A stretch of 14,439 nt of DNA from Paraktedonobacter sp035294465 (lineage in GTDB: Bacteria; Chloroflexota; Ktedonobacteria; Ktedonobacterales; Ktedonobacteraceae), in NCBI GenBank assembly GCA_035294465.1, contig DATGKW010000082.1, forward strand, positions 1 to 14,439. Direction: 5' to 3'. The notes beneath the pieces are model-generated. The model had not been told where the DNA came from. It saw only the letters and a list, made by a program, of their open reading frames with translations, and did no database searches. Shown one piece after another: positions 1-6,730 of the stretch; the first letter of the stretch is position 1, and each line of letters opens with the position of its first letter. Both the position numbers and the translations under genes were made by a program.

Positions 1-1
1 G

Positions 2-88
2 GAGGTAGCTTCTGCTGAAGCCGCCGAAGCAAGCATGGTAGAAGGAGCTACCGATTCGCAGGCAGAAACATCGAATACTCAGGAATAG
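2..88 (+). CDS. C-terminal tail of a truncated upstream gene
   Basis: Reading from base 2, the frame is open for 28 codons and ends at TAG (86-88). The peptide is almost all Glu, Ala, Ser, Thr and Gln (it starts EVASAEAAEAS and ends ETSNTQE), so it looks like a disordered acidic tail. The start lies off the left edge. No domain is visible and the family cannot be named. Acidic Ala/Glu tails of this kind occur on several ribosomal and chaperone-type proteins, but that is no basis for a call. It is convergent with the phosphoglucomutase gene. The short length leaves some doubt that it is coding. Confidence 0.45.
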   Translation, partial: EVASAEAAEASMVEGATDSQAETSNTQE

Positions 89-201
89 CGTTCATTTAGG
101 GTGTTCTTAGATAAGCAAGGAGTAAAAGATCCTCTCCTTTACCAAAAGAAGCGAGAGGAATTTCAGAAGATAGAGTTTTCTCGCCGGGGGCAGCCAGGGT
201 A

Positions 202-287
202 AATTAGCAGAACAGCAAAGATCGTATAGATAAACAGAGGCCAGGTGTTTATCTATACGATCTTTGCTGTTCTAAGATTGGCTAATT
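202..287. repeat. Long perfect hairpin between convergent genes
   Basis: Bases 209-236 are the exact reverse complement of 246-273: 28 bp with no mismatch and a 9-base loop (237-245). A second, outer stem of 7 bp pairs AATTAGC (202-208) with GCTAATT (281-287) across a 7-base bulge on the right side. It sits between the upstream gene's stop (88) and the phosphoglucomutase stop (300), where a bidirectional terminator would be expected. Neither side has a T-tract, so it is not a standard intrinsic terminator. A small palindromic repeat or a MITE-like element is the alternative. Confidence 0.8.
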
Positions 288-299
288 GTTCGGACCGGG

Positions 300-1661
300 C
301 TAGTTGCGAATAAAAGCCAGCAACTCGTCGCGCTTTTGCTCCATCAATTCCCTGGTTCGCGCCTCGACGTTCAAGCGCAGGTAGGGTTCAGTGTTCGAGG
401 CACGCACATTGAACCACCAGTCTCCAAAGTCGAGTGTGAGGCCGTCCAGGTGATCAAGTAACTGCGCTTCTTTCCCATAGCGTTCTTCGAGGGCCTGCAT
501 TTTCATTTGCTTGTCGTTCACTATACTATTGTATTCGCCGCTGCGTACCCAGTGATCTAGCGGCTTGAGCATCTCTGAGAGGGGTTTGTCGCCAGTCGAG
601 ACCAGTTCGAGAATCATCAGCAAGGCGATCAAGCCCGAATCGGCGTACCAATTGTCGCGGAAGTAGAAATGGCCGGAGTGCTCGCCGCCGAAGATAGCGT
701 TATGTTTGCGCATCTCGGCTTTAATGTACGAGTGACCCACGCGAGTCTTAAAGGATTTGCCGCCCAGCTTCTCAACCAGCTCTGGCACACTTTTGGAGAC
801 GATCAGATTGTAAAGAATGGTTGAGCCAGGATGCTTTTGTAGCAGGTTGCTGGCCGCGACGGCTGTCACCATAGAACCATCCACGATATTGCCCTGCTCA
901 TCCACAGGGAACATACGGTCGGCATCTCCATCAAAGGCCGCGCCCAGATCTGCGCCGACCTCACGAACCTTCTTGCGCAGATCTGCTGTGTTTTCTGGCT
1001 CAATTGGGCTGGCCGGATGGTTGGGGAAATTGCCATCTAACTCAAAATAGAGCGGGATCAGCGTGCAGGGCAGTTTCTCAAAGACTTTGGGCATAACCAT
1101 GCCCGCCATGCCATTACCGGCATCGATCACCACTTTCAGAGACTTAATTTTGTCTCTGTCGATAAAAGAGAGCACATGGTTGACATAATCTTCAAGCACA
1201 TCGCGTTTGATGATCTCGCCTTTGTGAGCAGGTTGGGCGAACCCGCCCTCTATCGCCTGGTCGCGGATCTCAGCCAGGCCGCTCTCCTGGCTGATTGGGA
1301 AAGCCTGGGCACGGCAGAATTTCATGCCATTGTATTCGCCAGGATTATGTGAAGCTGTGATCATCACACCCGCAGGGTAGTTGAATTTACCCACAGCGAA
1401 ATAAAGTTCGTCGGTTGTCGTCAGGCCCAGGTCGATAGCGTTGACACCCTGGTCGATAATGCCACGAATCAGAGCAGCGGCGATCTGTGGTGATGAGAGA
1501 CGCATATCGCGACCTACAGCAATCTCCGGTACACGAAGGTATTGCGCAGCTGCTCGGCCTATCCGATAGGCTACTTCATCGTTCAGATCTTGCCCATAGA
1601 TGCCGCGAATATCGTATGACTTAAAGATGTTCGGATCGATTTTGACCGGTGAGGTGCTCAT
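300..1661 (-). CDS. Phosphomannomutase/phosphoglucomutase
   Basis: An alpha-D-phosphohexomutase (453 aa) that interconverts hexose 1- and 6-phosphates through a phosphoserine and supplies glucose-1-P or mannose-1-P for nucleotide sugars. The family's landmarks are all present in order: the phosphoserine loop TASHNP at residues 102-107 (Ser104), the Mg-binding DGDADR at 244-249, the sugar-specificity loop GEHSGH at 326-331, and the C-terminal phosphate-binding RASNTEPYLRL at 420-430. GEHSGH is the form usual in the bifunctional PMM/PGM branch, but substrate choice cannot be settled from this. Start: an ATG at 1670 is also possible, but it abuts the GGGA Shine-Dalgarno. The ATG at 1661 has 9-base spacing and forms an ATGA overlap with the upstream acetyltransferase stop, so I prefer it. 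It is the last gene of a four-gene operon. Length is normal for the family. Confidence 0.95.
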   Translation of the reverse strand: MSTSPVKIDPNIFKSYDIRGIYGQDLNDEVAYRIGRAAAQYLRVPEIAVGRDMRLSSPQIAAALIRGIIDQGVNAIDLGLTTTDELYFAVGKFNYPAGVMITASHNPGEYNGMKFCRAQAFPISQESGLAEIRDQAIEGGFAQPAHKGEIIKRDVLEDYVNHVLSFIDRDKIKSLKVVIDAGNGMAGMVMPKVFEKLPCTLIPLYFELDGNFPNHPASPIEPENTADLRKKVREVGADLGAAFDGDADRMFPVDEQGNIVDGSMVTAVAASNLLQKHPGSTILYNLIVSKSVPELVEKLGGKSFKTRVGHSYIKAEMRKHNAIFGGEHSGHFYFRDNWYADSGLIALLMILELVSTGDKPLSEMLKPLDHWVRSGEYNSIVNDKQMKMQALEERYGKEAQLLDHLDGLTLDFGDWWFNVRASNTEPYLRLNVEARTRELMEQKRDELLAFIRN

Positions 1662-2248
1662 GAAGTACATTCCCTTCTATGTTTCCATATTTCCAGAAGA
1701 ACCCAGGGATCCCCTGAACTACGTGGATCGAAAATTTGTCCAACTTCGCTAAAACCAGCTCTGGCAAAGGCTTTCCGCGCTGGAGTGTTTGCCATGGCGG
1801 TCTCGGCGTAAAGGCGAACGAAGCCGGATTGCTGCCTGAAAAGATAAGTGGTCAGTGTGCGAATGGCCTCGGCTCCGTAGCCCTTGCCCCAGCGCGTTTT
1901 ATCGCCGATGCCCAGGCCCATCTCTGCCTGGCCTGTGCGCTGGTCAATGTTGAAGTAAGTGATCGTGCCAATGGGCGTCTGCTGCTCGTCCTCGATGATA
2001 AACCAGAACTGCTTTCCATTGCCGTGTACGTAGTTGCGCTCAAAGATTGGCAGGAACTCTTTCATCGTTTGCGAGTAGGGACGATGCGGATCATAGCGCC
2101 AGACCTCGTCGTCGCGCTCCCAATGAAAGACATGATAGGCGTCCGGCATCTGGGGGAGACGCAGCCAGATACGTTCGCCATGCAGAGGTAGCTCTGCTTC
2201 ATGCTTTCGTCCGTGTCCTACAGAATAGTTTTGCTGTAAATCAGTCAT
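1658..2248 (-). CDS. GNAT-family N-acetyltransferase (RimJ/RimL type)
   Basis: A 196-aa single-domain acetyltransferase predicted to move the acetyl group of acetyl-CoA to an amine. The pyrophosphate-binding motif A is clear at residues 119-129 (RWGKGYGAEAI, the R-x-x-G-x-G form), preceded by the beta-strand stretch EMGLGIGD. A later N-x-x-A-x-x-x-F-x-x-x-GF segment (about 154-166) is the usual motif B region. The order matches the RimJ/RimL-like Acetyltransf_3 group, whose members modify protein N-termini, antibiotics or small molecules, so the substrate is unknown. The Shine-Dalgarno AAGAGGA overlaps the stop codon of the upstream phosphopentomutase gene (gap 8 bp), and its own stop overlaps the next ATG. 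It is thus translated as part of a sugar-phosphate operon, which is an odd place for it. Confidence 0.88.
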   Translation of the reverse strand: MTDLQQNYSVGHGRKHEAELPLHGERIWLRLPQMPDAYHVFHWERDDEVWRYDPHRPYSQTMKEFLPIFERNYVHGNGKQFWFIIEDEQQTPIGTITYFNIDQRTGQAEMGLGIGDKTRWGKGYGAEAIRTLTTYLFRQQSGFVRLYAETAMANTPARKAFARAGFSEVGQIFDPRSSGDPWVLLEIWKHRRECTS

Positions 2249-2256
2249 ATTTCCTC

Positions 2257-3441
2257 TTATGCCAGATCTATACTATGTGCAAAGCTGGTCCCTGCTGCAA
2301 GCTGTTCAACATGAAATGCTTCTGCCAGTGTTTGCCCAAGATCGGCATAGGTAGGGCGTACACCCAGATGTATGCCTGGGCGAACAGGCTCGCCATACGC
2401 CAGGAGCGGGACGTGTTCGCGTGTGTGATCGGTACCCTTGTAGGTGGGATCGACGCCGTGATCGGCGGTAAAAAAGATGGCGTCTCCGGGTCGCATGGCC
2501 TGCTGGACACGCGCGAACCAGCTATCAACGTCGCGCAGCGCTCGCGCATAGCCCTGACTATCGCGCCGATGTCCCCAGAGCATATCAAACTCAACCAGAT
2601 TGACAAATAGGAGCCCTGAGAAGTCTTTCTCCAGCCAATCCAGGGTTGCTTGCATACCTTCCTGGTTTGTCTCGGTGTGGTCGCGCACGGTCAGTCCTCG
2701 GCCCGCAAAGAGGTCCTCGATTTTGCCGATGCCAATGACATCTTTGCCCGCCTTTTTCAATACATCCAGCAGGGTTGTGCCGAGCGGTTCCAACGAGAAG
2801 TCGCGCCGGTGCTCGGTACGCGTGAAATGGCCGGGTGTGCCGATAAATGGGCGCGCGATCACCCGTCCGACCGCGTGCTCGCCGCTTATGAGCATCTGAC
2901 GCGCGATACGGCAGAAGCGATAGAGTTCTTCCAGAGGGATAACCTCCTGGTGGGCGGCTAGCTGGAAGACGCTGTCAGCAGAAGTATAAAGGATCGGACT
3001 GCCGGTGCGCATATGCTCCTCGCCCAGCTCCTTGATAATCTCCGTGCCGGAAGCTGCTTTATTGCCGATGACTCTGTGTCCAATAGCACGTTCAAATGGC
3101 TCGACCACTTCTGGCGGAAAGCCATCTGGATAGGTTGGCAGCGGTCTGTGCAGAATCACGCCGGTCATTTCCCAGTGTCCTGTCGTGCTATCTTTGCCAG
3201 CGGAAGACTCGGCCATGCGCCCATACGATCCCAGAGCATGCTCTACTGGAGGTGTGCCCGGAATCGGCGTAATATTGCCCAGACCGATGCGCCCCAGGTT
3301 AGGAAGTTCCAGGCCGCCAACAGCCTGAGCGCAGTGTTCCAATGAACTAGCCCTTTCGTCTCCGTAGGCGGCGGCATCGGGATTCGCGCCCACGCCCACG
3401 CCATCCAGGACAACAAGAATCGCCCGCTTGAGTTCGCTCAT
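2257..3441 (-). CDS. deoB: Phosphopentomutase
   Basis: Interconverts (deoxy)ribose 1- and 5-phosphate, linking nucleoside breakdown to pentose-phosphate metabolism. It is a cytoplasmic alkaline-phosphatase-superfamily enzyme with two Mn ions. At 394 aa it has the family's usual length. Visible marks: metal ligand Asp13 in VLDGVGVG, the nucleophile loop KDSTTGHWEM at 83-92, the substrate-cap segment with NKAASGTEI, and the C-terminal metal cluster FTADHG and GTDHTREHVPLLAYG. From memory, the Bacillus cereus enzyme is phosphorylated on Thr85 in KDTMTGHWE. Here the aligned residue, with the same numbering, is Ser85 (codon AGC). Serine does this job elsewhere in the superfamily, so activity is likely kept. 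Its ATG overlaps the phosphofructokinase stop as ATGA. Confidence 0.95.
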   Translation of the reverse strand: MSELKRAILVVLDGVGVGANPDAAAYGDERASSLEHCAQAVGGLELPNLGRIGLGNITPIPGTPPVEHALGSYGRMAESSAGKDSTTGHWEMTGVILHRPLPTYPDGFPPEVVEPFERAIGHRVIGNKAASGTEIIKELGEEHMRTGSPILYTSADSVFQLAAHQEVIPLEELYRFCRIARQMLISGEHAVGRVIARPFIGTPGHFTRTEHRRDFSLEPLGTTLLDVLKKAGKDVIGIGKIEDLFAGRGLTVRDHTETNQEGMQATLDWLEKDFSGLLFVNLVEFDMLWGHRRDSQGYARALRDVDSWFARVQQAMRPGDAIFFTADHGVDPTYKGTDHTREHVPLLAYGEPVRPGIHLGVRPTYADLGQTLAEAFHVEQLAAGTSFAHSIDLA

Positions 3442-4658
3442 ATCCTGTTAATCCTTGCGTGCTCCAGCCGTGGGTAGGCTGGCAACGGTTCACCGATCAG
3501 CGGCAGCGCGTAGTCGAGAAAGGCCGGAGTGATCATAGTTTTGCCTTGCCCCAGGAAGCTCTCTGGCAGAGAGCGCTGAGCATTGGCTATCTCGCTTAAC
3601 GTGGCCAGGCCGGTCGTGCAATGATAGCGCGGTTCATCCTGGCGTTGTAGAACCACCATCTTGTCGGTTTCGCCCGCCAGCGCCGCGTGTGTTCCCGCCT
3701 GGCCAACCTGATAGGCTTCTGCGCGGTCCACATGTGACACGCAGAAGGAAGCCATACGCTGTAAATCGCCCGGTTTATCAAAACGCGCTCGCAGCTTCAA
3801 ATGTTTCTTAACTAATTCTACCAGATATTGCGCCGTACCGCTCAGCAATGGATGCTGAAAAGCATCCGTCCCGACTTGCCCGGCTGCTCCCAGAGGCTGG
3901 CCTCGCTCATCGCGCACCGTCTCCGCTGCCACGACAACCGCATAGCCGAAGCGCCGATAGGTCTCTTCAACCTGTACCAGGTAGCGCTCGCTGTTGAAAG
4001 GCTGTTCGGGCAGAAGCAAGATGTGCGGCGCGTCACTCTCATCCCGCTTGCCCAGAGCTGCCGCTGCCGTTAGCCAGCCTGAATCGCGGCCCATCGTTTC
4101 GATGATTTTGACCGGGTAGTGCCAGGGCATCGAGAGCGTGTTCATAGTTGAATCCATAGTTGCTAAAGCGATAAAACGTGCCGCGCTGCCGTAGCCGGGG
4201 CAATGGTCTGTCAGTGGGAGATCGTTGTCGATGGTCTTTGGGATGCTGATTGCTTGCAAATCGTAGTTCTGCGCTTGCGCCGCCTGGGCGATACGATGAA
4301 CCGTATCAGCCGAATCGTTGCCGCCGATATAGAGCATTGCGTGGATGTCGTAGCGGCGGAAAATCTCGATAGCTCTGGCCGGGTCCTCTTCCTGCAATTT
4401 ATAACGGCATGAACCAAGCGCAGCCGATGGAGTGCGCATCAGTTCTGGCCACAGATGAACAGGCTGCCGGCGCAGATCGACAAAATCCTCTTGCAGCAGA
4501 CCCTGGATGCCGTACCACATCCCATAAATATCGTGAATACGCGTCTCTTGCCGGGCAGCCTCGAACGCGCCCACCAGACTTGCATTGATGACTGCCGTCG
4601 CGCCCCCAGACTGGCCGATGATCAGATTATAATGTGTTCCCAAGCAGAAAATCCTCAT
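3438..4658 (-). CDS. 6-phosphofructokinase, PPi-dependent type
   Basis: Phosphorylates fructose-6-P to fructose-1,6-bisphosphate in glycolysis. The PfkA-fold motifs are present: GQSGGATAVIN near the N-terminus, YIGGNDS at 110-116, PKTIDND at 140-146, ETMGRDSGWL at 187-196 and LLPEQPF at 215-221. In ATP enzymes such as E. coli PfkA, two glycines (104 and 124) admit ATP. Here the aligned residues are Asp115 and Lys141, the known signature of pyrophosphate-using, reversible enzymes. Start: the frame stays open up to a TTG at 4730 and there is an ATG at 4688, but a promoter with TATAAT at 4687-4692 lies inside that stretch. The ATG at 4658 is therefore chosen (406 aa), although its Shine-Dalgarno is weak. 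It is the first gene of the operon leading to deoB. Confidence 0.92.
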   Translation of the reverse strand: MRIFCLGTHYNLIIGQSGGATAVINASLVGAFEAARQETRIHDIYGMWYGIQGLLQEDFVDLRRQPVHLWPELMRTPSAALGSCRYKLQEEDPARAIEIFRRYDIHAMLYIGGNDSADTVHRIAQAAQAQNYDLQAISIPKTIDNDLPLTDHCPGYGSAARFIALATMDSTMNTLSMPWHYPVKIIETMGRDSGWLTAAAALGKRDESDAPHILLLPEQPFNSERYLVQVEETYRRFGYAVVVAAETVRDERGQPLGAAGQVGTDAFQHPLLSGTAQYLVELVKKHLKLRARFDKPGDLQRMASFCVSHVDRAEAYQVGQAGTHAALAGETDKMVVLQRQDEPRYHCTTGLATLSEIANAQRSLPESFLGQGKTMITPAFLDYALPLIGEPLPAYPRLEHARINRI

Positions 4659-4686
4659 CCATCTGTAGTCGTAGGTCTCTTTTGCC

Positions 4687-4715
4687 ATTATAGCAAGCGT
4701 AGGGGGGAGCGTCGA
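4687..4715 (-). promoter_or_regulatory. Sigma70-type promoter of the pfk-deoB-GNAT-pgm operon
   Basis: On the minus strand a -35 TCGACG (4710-4715; 4 of 6 consensus bases) and a perfect -10 TATAAT (4687-4692) are separated by 17 bp. The expected transcription start, near 4680, gives a leader of about 20 bases before the ATG at 4658. The promoter lies inside the longest open frame and so argues against the upstream TTG and ATG starts. Confidence 0.6.
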
Positions 4716-5207
4716 GGGCTTTTTGTTCAAAGGCAGATTCCCTCGAAAAAGCTTCCAAGTTTCACCAACAATCGGGTGCTACTTTCATGGCTTCTCTTCC
4801 TGCCTGCCGCATCTGACGTTCCGTTTGGCTGAGCGTGGCGGTTGCATCCAGTTCGATCTTGAGGGATGCTGTCTCGTACATGAGAGGTTCCCACCGCTGT
4901 TGTGGTTTTTCTAACAGGAGCAACCTCTCACTGATTTTTCACATCCCTGGCGCCCGATTGCTGGTGGAACCGATAAGAGAAAAATGCTATCGTTTCATAG
5001 CAAAATCAGGTACAATGTCCCTAAAGGATAGCAGCGACTCATATGAAACAAATTTCTGGCGAACCCGCTGCCTTGCTTGTAAAGACAGGCAGCGGAGTCT
5101 GGTAGGCCAGAACCATCTTTTATTGAGAGGCGTTGGATAAAGGAAGTAGTAAGGAAGAGTCAAGCGTAGTGAAGAACGAACCCGAAGTCAGCAACAGGAG
5201 AAAGAAC
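4716..5207. other. Long intergenic leader between pfk operon and yvcK
   Basis: No convincing gene lies here. Short frames on either strand lack family-like sequence and good ribosome binding sites. It contains a nested inverted repeat at 4881-4930 (listed separately) and a possible -10 TACAAT at 5011-5016 with no good -35 partner, so the yvcK promoter is not firmly located. An open frame reaches upstream of the chosen yvcK start to a TTG at 5133. Its extra 25 residues are polar and low-complexity. Confidence 0.5.
4881..4930 (+). promoter_or_regulatory. Nested stem-loop in the yvcK upstream region
   Basis: TGAGAGGTT (4881-4889) pairs perfectly with AACCTCTCA (4922-4930). Inside it CTGTT (4897-4901) pairs with AACAG (4913-4917) around an 11-base loop. 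On the + strand the outer stem is followed by CTGATTTTTC (4931-4940), so it resembles an attenuator or weak intrinsic terminator ahead of yvcK. No known riboswitch class was recognised. Confidence 0.35.
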
Positions 5208-6242
5208 GTGCCAGGATATACTCGCGCCGGAGACCGTCTCGCAGGGCGCCGTGTTGTTACGATTGGCGGAGGAACCGGAACATTCTCATTGCTCTCACAT
5301 CTCAAAAAACATCCCTTTACCATCAGCGCAATTGTTACGATGTCGGATAGTGGAGGAAGCTCGCGCCGCCTGATGGACGAATTCCGCCGCCAGTTGCCTT
5401 TGGGGGACTTGCGTATGTCCCTGATTGCCCTGGCACGCAATGGAGCTTTATGGCGCGAGATCTTTATGCATCGCTTCCAGCAGCAGGACGAAGATGAAGA
5501 GCGACCCGATAACCAGCAGGGAGTTAGCGGACATAGCCTGGGTAATCTGATCCTGAAAGGTCTGCAAGATATCAACAATGGTGATCTTCTGCTGGCCATT
5601 GAGGATGCAGAAGAACTTCTCAATACCGCCGGACACGTGCTCCCTGTTACTTTAACGCAAACTATGATTTGCGCTGACCTGGAAGATGGCACCACAATCT
5701 GCGACGAAACCGAAATCGATACGCGTGGAATCAAGAATCTGGGGGAGCTCTCACCCATCAAATATTTGCGCCTGGAACCGGAGGACGCGCCGGCCTGCCC
5801 CCAGGCAGTGCGAGCCATCAGACGCGCCGATACGATCATTATCGGGCCGGGCGATCTCTACACCAGCCTGCTCCCCAACCTGCTGGTACGCGATATTGCG
5901 CGGGCGGTTCGCGAATCCGAAGCGGAAAAAGTCTATGTGTGTAACCTGATGACCAAGCACGGCGAAACCGATGGCTATAAAGCGTCAGATTTTGTCGAGA
6001 CGATCCATTACTACCTGGGAGGGCGTGTCGACAAAGTCATCGTCAACGATGGCCCCTTTGCTCCGGAGATCCTCGAAATGTACGCTCGGCAGAGCCAGGA
6101 GCCTGTCGTAGCTGACCGCGCACGCCTGCTGCAAATGGTGCCAAACCTGGTAATCGACCGCCTCAATCTGGAGAACGATAGCCTGGTTCGCCATGACCCG
6201 GAACGTCTGGTCAAGGCGATTTTCCCCGAAGAAACGTACTGA
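5208..6242 (+). CDS. yvcK: YvcK/CofD-like UDP-sugar-binding protein (gluconeogenesis factor)
   Basis: A 344-aa protein of the YvcK (UPF0052/CofD-like) family. Family members bind UDP-GlcNAc-type sugars and are needed for growth on gluconeogenic carbon and for normal cell-wall synthesis. They are cytoplasmic and act in regulation, not as a defined enzyme. Visible: the nucleotide-binding GGGTGT at 20-25, SDSGGSSRRL at 46-55, LPLGDLR, GHSLGNLIL at 108-116, and the later IIGPGDLYTSLLPNLL and VYVCNLMTKHGETDGY blocks. Start: GTG at 5208 has a strong AGGAG at 5196-5200 with 7-base spacing and puts the Rossmann strand near the N-terminus as usual. The upstream TTG at 5133 has a Shine-Dalgarno only 2 bases away. 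The common rapZ-yvcK-whiA cluster is absent; instead it diverges from the phosphofructokinase operon. Confidence 0.93.
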   Translation: MPGYTRAGDRLAGRRVVTIGGGTGTFSLLSHLKKHPFTISAIVTMSDSGGSSRRLMDEFRRQLPLGDLRMSLIALARNGALWREIFMHRFQQQDEDEERPDNQQGVSGHSLGNLILKGLQDINNGDLLLAIEDAEELLNTAGHVLPVTLTQTMICADLEDGTTICDETEIDTRGIKNLGELSPIKYLRLEPEDAPACPQAVRAIRRADTIIIGPGDLYTSLLPNLLVRDIARAVRESEAEKVYVCNLMTKHGETDGYKASDFVETIHYYLGGRVDKVIVNDGPFAPEILEMYARQSQEPVVADRARLLQMVPNLVIDRLNLENDSLVRHDPERLVKAIFPEETY

Positions 6243-6252
6243 TGCCTTTACT

Positions 6253-6302
6253 CCGGTGCAGACAGGGAAAAGGGCTTTTCAGCGCCTTCCCGCCTGCACC
6301 GG
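6253..6302. terminator. Stem-loop between convergent yvcK and GYD genes
   Basis: CCGGTGCAG (6253-6261) pairs perfectly with CTGCACCGG (6294-6302), and the stem continues inward with GGGAA (6265-6269) and TTCCC (6287-6291). It begins 11 bases after the yvcK stop and ends just before the GYD stop at 6304, where a shared terminator would be expected. There is no T-tract on either side, so intrinsic termination is uncertain. Confidence 0.5.
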
Positions 6303-6303
6303 C

Positions 6304-6597
6304 TTAGCGTATGTTACGTGTCAGTTGTTCAAATTCCTCACGGGTAAAAGCTCGCATCGTCTGTGTACGCACGCTGCCAGGCGCAATCGTGCTGAGAATC
6401 AAGCGGGCCGCGGTCTGGTCATCGGGCGCATCAGTAATCACGACATAATCATACTGACCCATCACAAGATAGAATCCGACCAGCTTTCCTCCGACTTCCC
6501 TGGCGGCGGTGTCAAAAGCACGCAGGCGCTCAGGAGCGTTCTTGATCTCCTTAAGGCCCTGTTCAGTGAGAGTGACCAGGCTAATGTACGTTGGCAT
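6304..6597 (-). CDS. GYD-domain protein
   Basis: A 97-aa small protein of the GYD family, a ferredoxin-like alpha/beta barrel fold whose function is unknown. It matches the family closely: an N-terminal strand PTYISLVTLTEQG, a helix with the ERLRAF segment, GGKLVGFYLVMGQYDYVVI carrying the name-giving G-x-YD at 47-50, and a C-terminal TREEFEQL helix. Start: a TTG at 6630 extends the frame, but the ATG at 6597 has GGGGAG with 8-base spacing and begins at the family's usual MPTY start. It appears to be a single gene with its own promoter (6701-6730), a leader of about 97 bases containing a dyad, and a stem-loop at its end. Length is normal for the family. Confidence 0.9.
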   Translation of the reverse strand: MPTYISLVTLTEQGLKEIKNAPERLRAFDTAAREVGGKLVGFYLVMGQYDYVVITDAPDDQTAARLILSTIAPGSVRTQTMRAFTREEFEQLTRNIR

Positions 6598-6662
6598 AAG
6601 TCTTTCTCCCCGCTCGGTAACACGTACCAATAGAAAACTGAACGATGGTGAAGGTCACAGTA

Positions 6663-6686
6663 AGAAGATCTGCAAGCAGATGTTCT
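6663..6686. promoter_or_regulatory. 24-bp imperfect dyad downstream of the GYD promoter
   Basis: AGAA (6663-6666) and ATCTGC (6668-6673) are mirrored by GCAGAT (6676-6681) and TTCT (6683-6686). The 11+11 half-sites carry one G/G mismatch and a 2-base centre. This shape suits a dimeric repressor. It lies about 8-31 bases downstream of the predicted GYD transcription start, a blocking position. The regulator is unknown. Confidence 0.4.
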
Positions 6687-6700
6687 CTATATGATTCATC

Positions 6701-6730
6701 ATTGTATACACGTTTGTAAAAGGCTATCAA
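6701..6730 (-). promoter_or_regulatory. Promoter of the GYD gene
   Basis: On the minus strand, -35 TTGATA (6725-6730; 5 of 6) and -10 TACAAT (6701-6706; 5 of 6) are 18 bp apart. The -35 overlaps the stop codon of the upstream membrane-protein gene (6727-6729), so the GYD gene can be transcribed independently of it. Confidence 0.5.

Noticed and set aside
2047..2610. 187-codon + strand open frame across the GNAT/deoB junction
   Set aside because: Shadow of two well-supported minus-strand genes; the translation is low-complexity and has no domain.
5133..5207. N-terminal extension of yvcK to the TTG at 5133
   Set aside because: The Shine-Dalgarno spacing is only 2 bases and the added residues are low-complexity; GTG at 5208 has a far better site.
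5120..5839. 239-codon open frame antisense to yvcK
   Set aside because: Arg/Ser-rich translation with no family features, and fully covered by a clear yvcK coding frame.
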